Source: Dolomedes plantarius (lineage: Eukaryota; Arthropoda; Arachnida; Araneae; Dolomedidae). From it: DNA of 64,000 nucleotides. The translations under genes and the position numbers were made by a program. Numbering within the stretch: position 1 is the stretch's first letter; the number at the start of each line of letters is the position of its first letter. Location: assembly GCA_907164885.2 (NCBI GenBank), contig OU015490.1:205372481-205436480 (forward strand), written 5' to 3'. The notes under the pieces are model-generated. The model did no database searches. It was not told the DNA's origin and was given only the letters and a program-made list of their open reading frames with translations. Shown here in pieces: positions 22,529 to 33,879 of the stretch.

Positions 22529-22699
22529 GTTATCAAAAATTAAGGGAAAATCCCAAAAAGAGGGATAACATGTTCAAAACTAGGCCAATCTGTTTAAAAT
22601 TTGAATATGTTGTTAAGTAAAAGGTGCTGAACAATTCTACATTATGCAAAATAGTGGCGCTGCAGTCGGAATATGTCATTTGCGAGGAGCATGAAAGTC

Positions 22700-23776
22700 C
22701 ATGTCTCAGAGAAAGGCGGCAATTGTATCGACGAGGCTGAGATTAGACACCTGGCATAGCCAAATTGTAACAATGACCTCCAGGCATCATTTGACCATAA
22801 GAATTGCGATCGCGAGCTATTGGGAGACTAGACGCAGGACAAAGTTAGACAGAAATGGCCAGATGGCTAAATGTGAGACCGTCTGTGGTTCATAGACTTT
22901 GGCAACAATTTCTAACCACGGACTCGGGATCCAGGAGGTTTAGCCAAGGACTGCCATACGCTACGACGAGTGCCGATGACCAATATTTGCTATTATGCGC
23001 ACGAAGGAATAGAATCGCAACTCCGTCTGAACTCAGACGGAGTTAACACCCCCCCCCCCCTGTCTCTGCAAACCCTGAAAGATTGGTATGAATGTCAACC
23101 GTGCGTAGAGGGCTTCGCGAAGGTGGCCTTTTTGCGAGGCGACCAGCAATTTGCGTCCGGCTCACGTCACACCATAGGCAGGATCGTTTGTAGTGGGTAC
23201 GTCAACATGTTCACGGGACGCGTGATCAATGGAGGACTGTTCTCTTTACGGATGAGTCCAGGTTTAGCTTCCAAAGCGATATTAGGCATATTTTGATTTG
23301 GAGAGAACCCGGAACTCGTTTTTATCCATTACACATCCGTGAAAGAGATGCACACGGATCAGGCAGAGTCTGTGTTTGGGGTGGTATGTCTTTGGGTGAA
23401 CGCACAGACATCCATGTCTTTTCCTGTGGAAATGTGAATGCTCATACCTATACAGATGACATCCTTGATGCTTATGTGCGCCTTTATGCCGGGGCAATAG
23501 GTGATGCTATCGTGCCACAGGACGATAACGCGAGACCGTGCAATGATCGCATAATGGATGCTTATCTTGAGCAGGAAACAATTCAGCGCATGGAGTGGCT
23601 TGATCACCGGACATGAATCTTATCGAGCATGTTTGGGACGCTTTAGGACGACGTATAGCTGCTCTCAATCCTCCTCCAAGAACCCTAGCCACGCTTTCAA
23701 CTGCTTTGCAAGATCAACGACTCTCACTTCCTACCAAACTCATAGACCGCATAATTGACAGCATCACACATTGCTG
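22700..23776 (+). pseudogene. Tc1-family transposase, multiply frameshifted
   Basis: The pieces occur in Tc1 order. The HTH region includes MARWLNVRPSVVHRLWQQF (22855) and SADDQYLLLCARRNR (22970). Catalytic-domain sequence from about 23240 reads TDESRF-like sequence, then IRHILIWREPGTRFYP and VWGGMSLGERTDIH. The second catalytic Asp is in QDDNARPCNDRIMDAYL. After one more shift near 23615, PDMNLIEHVWDALGRRIAAL and SLPTKLIDRIIDSITHC end at a TGA at about 23776. All three acidic residues seem to be present, but at least four frameshifts make it non-functional. Clear terminal repeats were not found; AATTAAGGGAAAATCCC at about 22535 may be the left end. Confidence 0.85.
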
Positions 23777-23985
23777 AATGTGCTGTATTGCTTCTCGGGG
23801 GGATCATACACCATATTAAAGTTACTTTTCCTATACCAAACTGACACATCCGACTTGTCCGTTTTATGCATATGCTCAGGGCCTTTTTATCGCATGGGCA
23901 TAATGTGTATAATATTTTTTTAAAGAGACATAAGCAAACAAAGTCTACTTTGAGAAAATTGACTTATGCACTTCTTGTACCAAGC

Positions 23986-24098
<113 letters not shown>

Positions 24099-24139
24099 AG
24101 ACCCTCTTACTCAATGACATATAAACGAGGATCGAACTC

Positions 24140-24236
24140 GCGTCGTCATAGCTAGTGTCCGGTATTCTCGGGATTCGATCTGAGCCCCTTCAGTACTTAA
24201 AGCCGAAGTACTAACGATAGGCTACCTCGGACCCTT
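24140..24236 (-). repeat. SINE B tRNA-derived head
   Basis: On the minus strand: GGTCCGAGGTAGCCTATCG (A box), CTTCGGCTTTAAGTACTGA and CAGATCGAATCCCG (B box). This matches the heads at 42727, 55520 and 37720. Confidence 0.7.
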
Positions 24237-24788
24237 GTCACTACTAAAATGCTTTAACTTAAATTTACGTTTGAACTTATTAAAGTTAATTTTATCATTA
24301 TTATAACACATAAATAACAGTACAGTTAACCGTAAGTATTTAATACGGTGGTTGGGATTTCATATTGCTCACAAGATGGTTCATGATAATGAAAACAGCT
24401 GATGTTGTAACGCGCAACGAATTTTTATGTGGGAATCAGTTATCATAGTTTTAGATTTATCATCATTCTCGAAAAAAATTGCTGATATTTACGAGTGTTT
24501 CCAAACAGTCGTTGTCTTTCTCGTGGGCTGGTTCAAATTATGCAGTAAGTTGCATAAATGCTGTAACCCGTTGTAATTTCGAATTACGTTATACACACTG
24601 CCGCACGTCTGATGTAAAATCTTAAGTGACTCGCTGATGAAACCATTTCCTTATTTTATTTCCCGTATTTCTAAAGGAAACCCTGAAATACAGTGAAAAT
24701 CAAGCTTTGTAATATTTCAAAATTTCTCAAACAATCAATAATTTCTCCAATAGATATATATCTCAAATGCCGTTAAAGTAAACTTCGA
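24237..24788. other. AT-rich non-coding stretch
   Basis: Nothing recognised. Confidence 0.5.
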
Positions 24789-24975
24789 GTAACAGCTGTA
24801 TTAGCAGCAGTTGAATGCATTTAATGACTTGATTTTCTCTCGTAAAAGAATCAACAGACCTATCAACCGTGACTTATCATCCGTAACATGTGACGAAACG
24901 GTCGGTCGCTTATCTAAGGGGAATTTATTCGAAATTGTACCCAACCTTTATTGCCTCGTTTAGTTTAAGGTCCAG
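24789..24975 (+). repeat. Diverged repeat G, copy 3
   Basis: Aligns with 20866-21050 (see there). A weaker fourth copy lies at about 26488-26640, with TTAATGACTTGTGTCC and AAACAAGACGTGATAA. Confidence 0.55.
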
Positions 24976-26068
24976 TTACTAGAGACGTGTGTATATAAAG
25001 AAAAAGAATAGCAAAGCTCATCGATGTATGCAAATATTACACTAATAACATATTGAGTTGATTGAGTAGAAACATATCACGTATTATTTGGCAAATTGAG
25101 GGATTTAAAAGTATATATAACTATTAAGATTTATAAGTATTAACTATGTATATTTTATATAACCCGTTCCAAAGTTCACTATGCATACGTGATGAAAAAT
25201 TCAAACCAGTTTCAATATTGATAATTAAGAATTATAATCTATATGTGTTATTGAAACTTCAAGAATTGGAATAAAACATTTTTGATTAACTTTTATTTTT
25301 TAAGAATATTCGAACATTTTCCCTTCTTTTTTCTCAGCTGAGTGCCTTAATGTCGAGATAAAATCAATTTCCTGACTGTAGAGTTGTTTTGATATTAGGT
25401 AAAAGATTCCTCTTTCATTAGCTTACCGCGGGCCCCGCCTCTTCAACGTGAAACCATCTTTGTTTATTCTTAATGATAAACATACCAATATAATACGGTT
25501 ATATATGTGTATAACTACGACTTGCAGTTGTTTTTGTCAAAATTTTGCGCGATCGCTGAGTATATCTAGCAACCCTTGAATTTTAATTTGAAGATGGATT
25601 GCATGACTGGCATCTTTCCTTCGTGGATTCACCAAGAAATAGAGAAAATTCAAAAAGGTGCAGATCGGCAATTGAACCAACATTCAAATGAAATGTTGTA
25701 CGGGACATTCATGACTCTTCTTTTATTCTACGGCAACTCAATTCATGGTTACGGGATTTTACGTATTTGGCGCTATTGCGAACCGTTTTGCTGTGTTGAA
25801 TGACAGAAAAATTAAGATTTTCATCATTGTAGATATTTAAAAAATTATATACATCTAAACCTGAAATTTTCATATATAGAATTAAATATGTAACATTAAA
25901 TATTAATAAATAATTTATTCAGTGAAATTTTATAAGTATCCATGCAAATATATAGCTATATAATCATGTATTTGTATAGTTAGAGATATATGTAGGCATG
26001 TATTTTAATGTATAAATTTGCATATGTGTGATATATACCTACACGACTATATATGTATATATATGTAC

Positions 26069-26072
<4 letters not shown>
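24976..26072. other. AT-rich non-coding stretch
   Basis: The 75-aa frame at 25576-25803 (MNFNLKMDCMTGIFPSWI) overlaps nothing else and is less AT-biased than its surroundings, but it has no recognisable motif. I do not call it a gene. Confidence 0.4.

Positions 26073-26145
<73 letters not shown>
26073..26145. repeat. Compound (TA)n(TG)n microsatellite
   Basis: About 40 bp TA followed by about 32 bp TG. Confidence 0.95.
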
Positions 26146-26146
<1 letters not shown>

Positions 26147-28615
26147 TTGATTGTATTTGTGTAACTTTTTATAGACGTATGCTTGAATATACCCTCAAAA
26201 CATTTTCTATATTTTTGATAGTTACTGAATGCCAATCTGATAACTAAATATTCATTTTTAGAGCATCCATATTCCTCTGGAAATATTAATTCAGAATAAA
26301 TTATCTTTCCTGAATATCGTAGTTAAGTTAAAAGCAGTTTGGATGTGTTTATAAGTCCTTTAGATCAATTTAACCTTTTTAAAGCCGAAGCTGCAGTTTG
26401 TTTAAGACACAGTTAAGGTGTTACTACTAGAAAAATCTGCTACATGGGTAATTATGCTGAACTTCTTAAGATAACTATATTAGAAGAGCTAAAACATTCT
26501 TAATGACTTGTGTCCTTACGTGAAAGATTCTCCAGGCTCTAATGCTGTCTTTTTAAACAAGACGTGATAAAATATGTGAGAGATTATCAGAGAGAATACC
26601 CAAGGATTTTAAATAATCCTCCGCTTTACTTGTCCAGTTCAAATTTATTGGATTTAAATTCGGATGTGAACATTTCGATGTAAAATATAATCTGAATCTG
26701 TGAATGTTACACAAATAGGTATTCATTTAGTTCAAAGGTATGTAAAATGAAAATAGTCATTTTCGACTCTTGTAAAATTTATATAAAATTAGAGTATTTT
26801 ACAAATTTTGCAAATATAAAATTTTAATTTAAAATTTGGATTTTTCATGCATTTATTCTGCTTATGAAAAATTCTTATAAAATAATTCCCAAATTTTATT
26901 TGATTACTTTAATGTATCCGACTACCTTTAAAACAACGATTTTGACGAAAATTTTGAAATTGTTTTTATTCCTTTTTTTTAAAATTGTAAATTTATGTTT
27001 TTAAATCTGCTTTTATTTTTTCGATACGATCATTAGAAATGAAATGAGAGCGATTTAAAGATCACAAGCGGCTATGAATTTCAATACAACTTGAAAACTT
27101 TAATCGTGTTTTCTGAAGAAGTTATTTTTCATCAAAAATGTAAACGACTCTTATGATAACTCAAAATCTAACCATGATATGTCTATGAAATTTTTCACGT
27201 ATGATTTTCATAATACTAAGAATGTAATGGACTACAGATTTGGTTGTAGGTATATAATTTGTTGATTTATAGCTGCAGTTATAAAAAATCTCATGGAAAA
27301 TTACTAAAATTTTACATGTGATTGCATATAATGACCTGTATTTTTTTTAGATTTTGAGATATCGATTAGCTTGTAGGTCATTATATTTAGAAGGTACTTA
27401 TGTACGTATGGCAAAAAAGGTAATGTCATATGCATAATATTTTTTTTTAGAGCTAGAGCTGATTTTTGTAAAAATTTGCTAAATTTTGACACAATTTCCT
27501 AAATTTAGGAAAAATTTGCATAATTAATGTCTATTTTTTCATCATTTTCGAGTTTTGGTGTTATATTACTTCGAAAAATAAGATAGAAATTTTCGCAATT
27601 GCAGTTTTTCAAAAAAATAGGGCTCCGAACGTAATCGGATAACTTAAGTAAAACTGAAACTCATTCCCTTGTTTAGTTGGCTCAGAACCAAAAATTATCT
27701 TTGATACATATTCATGTTTATTATATGGAATTTATATATATTATACAGTTTTAATATCAAACAACCCAAATCGTACATTGACAGCATACTTAAATTTCAA
27801 GTTAAAATTGGATTGCCTTTTAAGCAGTACTATATGTACTTAACCTACTGTATATTTATATTTGAAGTCTATTGAACTAGGAATGGAATTTATCTCGATT
27901 TTCGAGTTTTGAAAAGATATATCTAAAAATTTATTGTGTCTATCACTGTGAAATCTTACAAAGAGTTACAGCGATAAAATTTCATAAAACTGTATCCAAG
28001 GTTTTCCATTTAGGATAAAAACTAAAAAACTGTTTTCTCTTAAGCAAAGAATTTACAAAAATCTTATATCTTTAACCTTTAAATTGATTAAAAATTTCAT
28101 AGATAGGAGTATTACAAATCGGAAGACAATTTTCTCTAATTTTTTCCTAAAAATTACGTAAATCACTCAAGGGAAACTGTACATTGTATAGGAATTTTCT
28201 GGAGGAACTTGAAGTTATGTGAAGCTCAAGTAGGATTGTATTTTATTGGGCAAGAGCATTGCAATATTGTTTTAGCTATTCTTACAAGTGAACTCAATTT
28301 GAGGTAAAAAATTAAAACTTGATACTGAATTTTCGTTATATCTTTCAATCACCAGACCTTGGGGATAAATTTGTAAGTTTAATAAATTTGTATTTCACCC
28401 TGTTTATTTGATATCTATTAGTTACATTTTTACATGACGTGTGAGGAACACTGTGGTCGGGTCACAAATATTACTAGAAATAAAAAAGACTGGATAACAA
28501 ATTCTTATATTTAGGTGATTAAACCATCTACATTAGAATATATGAACATTAACCCTTATTAAATTGGACATGGATAATTTCTAAAATTAAGTATTTATAT
28601 ACAGAAATGTGTTCT
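26146..28615. other. Long AT-rich non-coding stretch
   Basis: About 2.4 kb with no gene. Apart from a weak repeat G copy near 26488-26640 I see no structure. Confidence 0.5.
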
Positions 28616-28619
28616 GTAT

Positions 28620-28670
28620 ACCAGTGGTGCGCAAACCCTTTTTTATTTGCGACCCACTTTCATTAAATGC
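28620..28670 (+). mobile_element. hAT-like terminus
   Basis: CCAGTGGTGCGCAAACCC followed by a T run and GCGACCCACTTTC is a typical hAT left end. No right end was found before the mariner at 29104. Confidence 0.5.
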
Positions 28671-29103
28671 AAAAATCATTCGATCCTAATTAAAATTCCT
28701 TGGTAATAGCAATTTTGTTTTAAAATTATTAAAATGTTAGCAGAAAATAGAAAAAAGAAACAGGCAAATTTTGACAAGCAATTTTGAAAGTGAATGACCT
28801 GCAGATTTCAGGCATGTGTTTACTTGCATAATACCAGTAAAAAAAAAATATTGCTTCATCACTTGTTTTCAGCAAATCTCATGTGACTAAAACTTAATAT
28901 TTTAATACTACTCTGTATTTCATACAGGTGAAAATTAGCAAAAATGAAACTTAAAAAGGAACATGATTTCAAAATTATAAGCTTCAGAGATAAACAATGA
29001 AAAGTATAAACTTCTCTTGAATATATAAAAGTAAAATAGGAAAAAAATATTAGAAGGGTGGGCCTGAAACTCAAAAAATATTTGTTCAACATTAGGTGAA
29101 ATA

Positions 29104-30404
29104 CAGAGGCTGTTCGCACATTTTTTAGACGATTTTGGTAAGCGGTAATAAAAAAGCGTTTGCTGCAAAAGAAATAATTGCAATTGTACTATGTTTTTAA
29201 AAGTCAAAATTATCGTCTACGGCTTGAAAGTTTTGTTTTTATTCAAAATCGCGTTTTTAACAAAGCAGTGGTTCGAAGGCTACATTTATGCTCTTTCCGA
29301 AGAGAAATATGCATACTCCGTTATCCAAAAACGATGTGAGAGTCATGGTTTTGTGATATCTAAAGCGTTGATAGGTAATATCGTCAACAAGAAAGGAAAA
29401 AAACGTCAAATTGGAGTCTCAAGTGGGACAAAAATTCCAAACAAGTATCCAAGGAAAAAACGGACATCTTCGACTATTGCAAAGGTACGTTGTTTAATGT
29501 TAAAAGAAAATCCCCCTAGTCAAAGGACAGTTGCAAAATCATTAAAATGCTCGGTGTTCACTGTAAACAAAATGATAAACGTTGAATTAAATCTTAAGAA
29601 AGCGAAAAAACGCAATGTGCATCGTCTTCTTCCAAATCATATCGCTGAACGCAGGACACGCTGCAGAATTCTATATGAGAAACTGTTATCCAAAGAAAAA
29701 TGGAAAAAAATTGTCACAATAGATGAATCATGGGTGTATTTAAATGATTGCAAGCCATTGAGAGCCATTTATTATCATAAAAGGGGAGAAAAAAATTTAA
29801 GTACATGGTTCAAAGAATCGAAAGAAAGTTTTTCTAAGGGATTCATGATTGTTGCTGGCTTTTATTATAATGGCAAGTTAAAAATAAAGAGAGTGGAAAA
29901 AATGTCAAGATTAACTCCAAATACTATCAGGAACATATTTTATCGCCAATTTTTCTGAATAAAATACCATCGCTTTACCCTCAGTGCCATCAATCTGTGA
30001 GACTACATCAGGACAAAGCTAGCAGTCACACATCAAAATCCACTGTAAATTTCCTAAAAGAAATGGAACAAAAAGCTGCTATCAAGGCCATACCCTTCAC
30101 TGATATCCCTACTAAATCTCCCGATGTATCACCTACGGATTTTTGTGCTTTCGAACTTTTAAAATCTGCATTATCTAAATGTCGTCCCAAAACCCTTACT
30201 GGTCTCTGGAAAGCTGTTCAGAAGGAATGGGATAGAATACCTCTTCTGACACTTCAAAAGGCATTATTATCCTAGAAATTGCGGCGTCGAAAGATAGTTC
30301 AGAATAAGGGATGTCAAATAGAACATTTAAAACACATGAATTTTATGAAATTTAGTTTTGTGAATACAATATACATCGTCTAAAAAATGTGTGAACAGCC
30401 TCTG
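29104..30404 (+). mobile_element. Mariner-like element with DD41D transposase, both ends present
   Basis: The 30-bp terminal inverted repeats (29104-29133 and 30375-30404; start CAGAGGCTGTTC) differ at one position and are flanked by TA on both sides (29102-29103 and 30405-30406). Total length is 1301 bp, the usual mariner size. One transposase gene on the + strand fills the interior. The near-perfect ends and single lesion mark this as the youngest autonomous-type copy in the window. Confidence 0.96.
29191..30275 (+). pseudogene. DD41D (rosa/visitor-type) mariner transposase with one frameshift
   Basis: The ATG at 29191 opens a 255-codon frame. Its N-terminal DNA-binding part includes EEKYAYSVIQKRCESHGF and RTVAKSLKCSVFTVNKMI, and the first catalytic Asp is in TIDESWVYLNDC. 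The frame ends at TGA 29956-29958. The sequence continues one frame over (LNKIPSLYPQ, then HQDKASSHTSKSTVNFL with the second Asp) to SPDVSPTDFCAFELLK with the third Asp and the stop at 30275. The break falls in a T5 run at 29951-29955, where one missing T would explain it. There are 41 residues between the second and third Asp, placing it with DD41D elements rather than classical DD34D mariner. The catalytic triad is otherwise intact; a second lesion near the unusual hydrophobic N-terminus (MFLKVKIIVYGLKVLFLF) is possible. Confidence 0.9.
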
Positions 30405-30611
30405 TATTTGAGTGTTAATCTAATATCATCTTTTTCCGGGTTCAGCCTTGATCGTTCTTTGGTATATATAGCTACAAATTTTGAATACCCACAACACATA
30501 GGTAGAAGCAAAAAAAAGCATGGAAGTCTATAGCGTTTTGTTGATGAAGTTTTTATTGTAAGACTGTTTGACCTTATTTTAAAATATTATACATCCTTTA
30601 AATTAAAAAAA

Positions 30612-30753
30612 AGTTCAGGTAGTCTCTTCTAACGAAACTACCGCTGGTTATTAACGTAGGATTACTTATCGTTGCTTAGCTCTTTTTTATGTATATATGT
30701 ATGTATGTGTTATGTATATATGTATTATCTATATACATGTACGTATGTATATC
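30612..30753 (+). repeat. Dispersed repeat C, copy 1, left part
   Basis: Contains AGGTAGTCTCTTCTAACG, GGTTATTAACGTAGGATTAC and TTATCGTTGCTTA, then a TATG/TA-rich microsatellite. It is interrupted by the Tc1 element at 30754; the right part resumes at 32041. Other copies are at 36531-36752 and, inverted, 62303-62664. Confidence 0.85.
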
Positions 30754-32040
30754 CAGATGGAGTACAAAATAATACGAACACCTGTGAAAAAGTATGACGT
30801 ATTTCACACCTGCAGTACAGCCGCGCCACCTGCAACAGAAGTCTGCCACCTAGTGAGCGTGAAGAGGAAAGTATCAGTCTCTCAACAGCAGTCACCTACG
30901 TTGCATGCTTCTATCGAACTGTCTGTGATAAGTTAAAATGTCAGACCTGTCAGAGTTCCAAAGAGGAATGATAGTTGGAGCACGTTTAAGTGGAGCATCG
31001 GTTACGGAAACAGCAAACCTTTTGGGGTTTGCCAGGGGTACGGTATCAGCCGTTATGACAGCGTACACGAAAGAGGGTAAGACGACGTCTTCAAATCACA
31101 ACAGTGGCCGAAAGTCCAAGCTTGCTGATAGGGATAGACGGGTCTTGAAGCACATAGTAGCCCGAAAGCACAAGCAATCGTTATCCGAGATAACATCCGA
31201 AATGAACAGTCATCTCCAGGACCCCGTTTCAACAAAAACTGTCAAAAGGGAACTTCATGGTGTGAACATTTATGGCAGAGTGGCAATTCGTAAACCCTTG
31301 GTGTCAACAAGTAATGCTTTCAAGCGACGCCAATGGTGCAGAGATCACAAAGGCTGGTCCCCACAGCAGTGGCAACATGTAATATGGTCAGACGAATCGT
31401 CATTCACTCTATTTCAGACGACCGGACGCCTTTATGTCTGGAGAACGCCCAGAGAAGCGTTTCATTCTGAATGCCTCTTGCCGATTGTGAAGCATGGGGG
31501 GTGGCTCCATTTTGGTATGGGGTGCGATATCTTGGCGCGGTCTTGGGCCACTTGTTATTCTGCATGGGAAGATCAAATCCAATCACTATCTAAGCGTTCT
31601 AGGGGATCATGTCCATCCTTTTGTCCAGACTGTATTCCCTGGAGAGCGACCGCTTTTTCAAGACGACAACGCCCTATCCACACTGCTAGGTGTGTTCAAG
31701 AATGGTTCGAAGAGCATGACGATGCAGTTGAACATCTCGCCTGGCCCCCTCAGTCTCCGGACTTTAATATTATTGAACATTTATGGCAATATTTGAAGTC
31801 CAAACTTCGTTCCCGATTTCCATCTCCATCTGGACTTTCGGAATTAGAGACCGCTCTGCAGGAGGAATGGATTTAATAGTCGGAATGGAATTAATATTCC
31901 TTTAAATATTGTCCATGACCTTTATGCATCTATCCCACGTCGCATTAAATCTGTACTTCAGTCATAGGGTGGTTCAACCCCCTATTAATAAAGATTTTCC
32001 ATTATTTCACAGGTGTTCGTTTCATTTTGTCCACCATCTG
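30754..32040 (+). mobile_element. Tc1-like element (DD36E type) inserted in repeat C
   Basis: The inverted ends start CAGATGG at 30754 and finish CCATCTG at 32040. They share an inner block ACGAACACCTGTGAAA (30775-30790 and its complement near 32005-32020). The right flank is TA; the left flank reads TC, so one TA copy has probably mutated. Length is 1287 bp. It sits inside the microsatellite core of repeat C. Confidence 0.92.
30938..31876 (+). pseudogene. Tc1 transposase with two compensating indels
   Basis: The ATG at 30938 (MSDLSEFQRGMIVGARL) starts a continuous 312-codon frame, but only its first and last parts are authentic. HTH domains (GASVTETANLLGFARGTV) and the first Asp (WSDESSFTLFQ) are in frame up to about residue 187. 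From 31495 to about 31671 the true sequence (SILVWGAISWRGLGP, then FQDDNA with the second Asp) lies one frame over. The original frame then resumes with ARCVQEWFEEHDDAVEH and PDFNIIEHLWQYLKSK containing the final Glu. The shifts fall in a G6 run at 31495-31500 (one extra G) and a C run near 31671 (one missing C). Read through both, the last two acidic residues are 36 apart (DD36E). The uninterrupted ORF therefore hides an inactive enzyme with a scrambled core of about 59 residues. Confidence 0.9.
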
Positions 32041-32171
32041 TATATACATATATGTAAGTCAAAATTTTGACACATTTTGGTACTTTTCTGTTGAACTGTT
32101 TACTTTTTGTCCAAGCGATACAGACTGGGTTTGGCGCGCTGCCAAAATTATAACTCGTGAGGTACGGACGG
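32041..32171 (+). repeat. Dispersed repeat C, copy 1, right part
   Basis: Starts in the residual TA/CA microsatellite and continues GTCAAAATTTTGAC, TTTTGGTACTTTTCTGTT, CAAGCGATACAGACTGGGTT and GCCAAAATTATAACTCGTGA, co-linear with the inverted copy at 62303-62664. Confidence 0.85.
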
Positions 32172-32224
32172 AAGAATCATAAATCAAACATGCAAAGTTA
32201 TTATCTATATAGGTTAACACATGA

Positions 32225-32612
32225 ACTTTTTGATGTTATTTCTATTGACACTATAATTTCTATTTGATGTTATTTCTATTGGTGGTTTAAATTATTATGA
32301 TTCCACGAAAAAGTATTTACATATTGTTATTGATCATGCTACTAGATACATTTGGTCTTATCTCTCTAAAAGTGTAACCACTGATAACATACATAAATTG
32401 TTTAAAGCAATTATTTCAAATTCAAGTACCAAAGAAATTAATTAGCGACCGTAACGCTGCCTTTACTTCCACAAAATTTAAACATTTTTTGAGAAATCAT
32501 AATGTTAATCAATTATTGACATCCGCACACAGACCACAAACAAATTGTACTGTAGAAAGAGTAAATTAAACTATCATAACGAGTCTAAAATGCAAACTTA
32601 GTTCATATCAAG
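32225..32612 (+). pseudogene. Ty3/gypsy integrase core, decayed
   Basis: The frame reads VISIGGLNYYDSTKKYLHIVIDHATRYIWSY and on to KLFKAI. After a frameshift near 32430, TTAATTAGCGACCGTAACGC encodes the LISDRNAAF-type second catalytic motif, and after another shift an ER.N-type third motif lies at about 32555. Stops and shifts interrupt it. A direct duplication of TTTGATGTTATTTCTATTG (32228 and 32263) has disrupted the region of the first Asp. The directly following LTR is in the order expected for the 3' end of a gypsy element. Confidence 0.75.
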
Positions 32613-32630
32613 GAAAATAGCATCGATTGT

Positions 32631-32869
32631 TGTGATAATAATCACAATGGGGAATAATTTAACACACGGGAATTGATGTATATGAACTTAGTGGAGATGC
32701 AGTCGACAATGCAGTCGGCACGAGGGAGTGATCACACAGATGTAGTCCTTTCCTGCGCTCGTTGGGTGTTAGAGAAACAAACATGGAGTCAGAGAAGAGG
32801 AACTCAGATGTTATAAAAACCTTTCTTTTTGATCATATACAAGTTACAAATTTTCTGAAATTTACTACA
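32631..32869 (+). repeat. LTR of gypsy-like element (copy 1)
   Basis: Begins TGTGATAATAATCACAATGG and shares TTAACACACGGGAATTGA, GGAGATGCAGTCG and AACAAACATGGAG with the second copy at 33880. It appears to end TTTACTACA at 32869, where minus-strand pol sequence begins. TG...CA boundaries fit an LTR. Confidence 0.7.
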
Positions 32870-33658
32870 CCCAACATTGTCCAATCTTTGATGAGTTTCT
32901 AGTTCTTCAGTAGATAAAAAATGAGAATTTAAACTAATATGATGAGAAATAGGATTACATGTTAACATATCAGCTTCAATATTGGTAGAACCTTTTTTAT
33001 ACTTTATATCGAAATCGTAAATTGAGAGTTTTAAAGACCATCTAAATAATCGTCCGGTAGGGTGTTTGATACTTTATAACCAAACCAAAGATGCATGGTC
33101 CATATGAATTGTAAAGTGGCTTCCGTGTAAATAACAGTAGAATTTATCGACAGCATCGATAATGGCTAAACACTCTAATTCAGTTATAGCGTAATTTTTT
33201 TTCATAGGGTCTAAGTTTCCTTGAATGAAAAGCTACAGGATGAAGTGTATTATTGGGGTGTTCTTGCTTTAAAATGGCAGCTATCGCTTCTTGTGATGCA
33301 TAAAAAAAACATGACAAGGGTAATTAGGATTAAACAGAGTTAGTACTGGTTTAGAAATCAAGATATTTTTTAACTTTTGGAAAGCATGTTGACACTTGCC
33401 ACTCCACTCATATTTAACATTCTTTTTAAGTAAATTTTTAAGAGGTGCTCGGATGTTGCCGTAGTTTGGAATGAATTTATTATACACATTAATACTTCCT
33501 AATAATCTTTGTAATTCTTTAACATTTCTGGGTGGCTCTAACTTTTTAATTACTTCAATATTGTCATTGCTGGGATGGTATTTTCCAGACTCAACTTCAT
33601 AACCTAGAAATTTAATCCTTTTCTGCGCGAACTGACTTTTTGTCCGTTTTAGTTTCAT
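32870..33658 (-). pseudogene. Ty3/gypsy reverse transcriptase C-terminus and RNase H, decayed
   Basis: On the minus strand the frame from 33658 reads QKRIKFLGYEVESGKYHPS, then ELQRLLGSINVYNKFIPNYG (RT thumb/connection) and AFQKLKNILISKPVLTLFNP, leading into RNase H. Frameshifts near 33285 follow, and RNase H motifs continue as HPVAFHSRKLRP-like, AITELECLAIIDAVDKFYCY-like and HMDHASLVWL-like segments down to about 33040. Post-RNase H sequence runs down to the LTR junction at 32869. Upstream RT motifs (YXDD) are missing. Orientation is opposite to the integrase and LTR on its left, so this is a different or inverted copy. Confidence 0.85.
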
Positions 33659-33740
33659 GTTTTCTTTTTCACATACTGAAAATATATTTTCAATTTAATG
33701 ATGACTCTTTTAAAAGAGGATTACACATTTTTCAACTTGC

Positions 33741-33874
33741 AAAAAGTTCTCACGAAATGAAGTCCGATACGGCTTGTGTTCTACATTGCCCCGTGTTCTG
33801 CTGCAATGGGAAGAAAAACGTCAGCTGCTTGTTCCTGAGCCACCGTATCGGACTTCATTTCGTGAGATCTTTTT
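33741..33874. repeat. Near-perfect 32-bp inverted repeat (hairpin, 70-bp loop)
   Basis: Arms 33741-33772 and 33843-33874 are reverse complements with one mismatch; the core is CACGAAATGAAGTCCGATAC. It directly precedes the LTR copy at 33880. It may be a foldback insertion or an inverted duplication at a retroelement junction. Confidence 0.85.
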
Positions 33875-33879
33875 ATAAA

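Noticed and set aside
25576..25803. 75-aa frame on the + strand
   Set aside because: No motif, no splice support and a length expected by chance.
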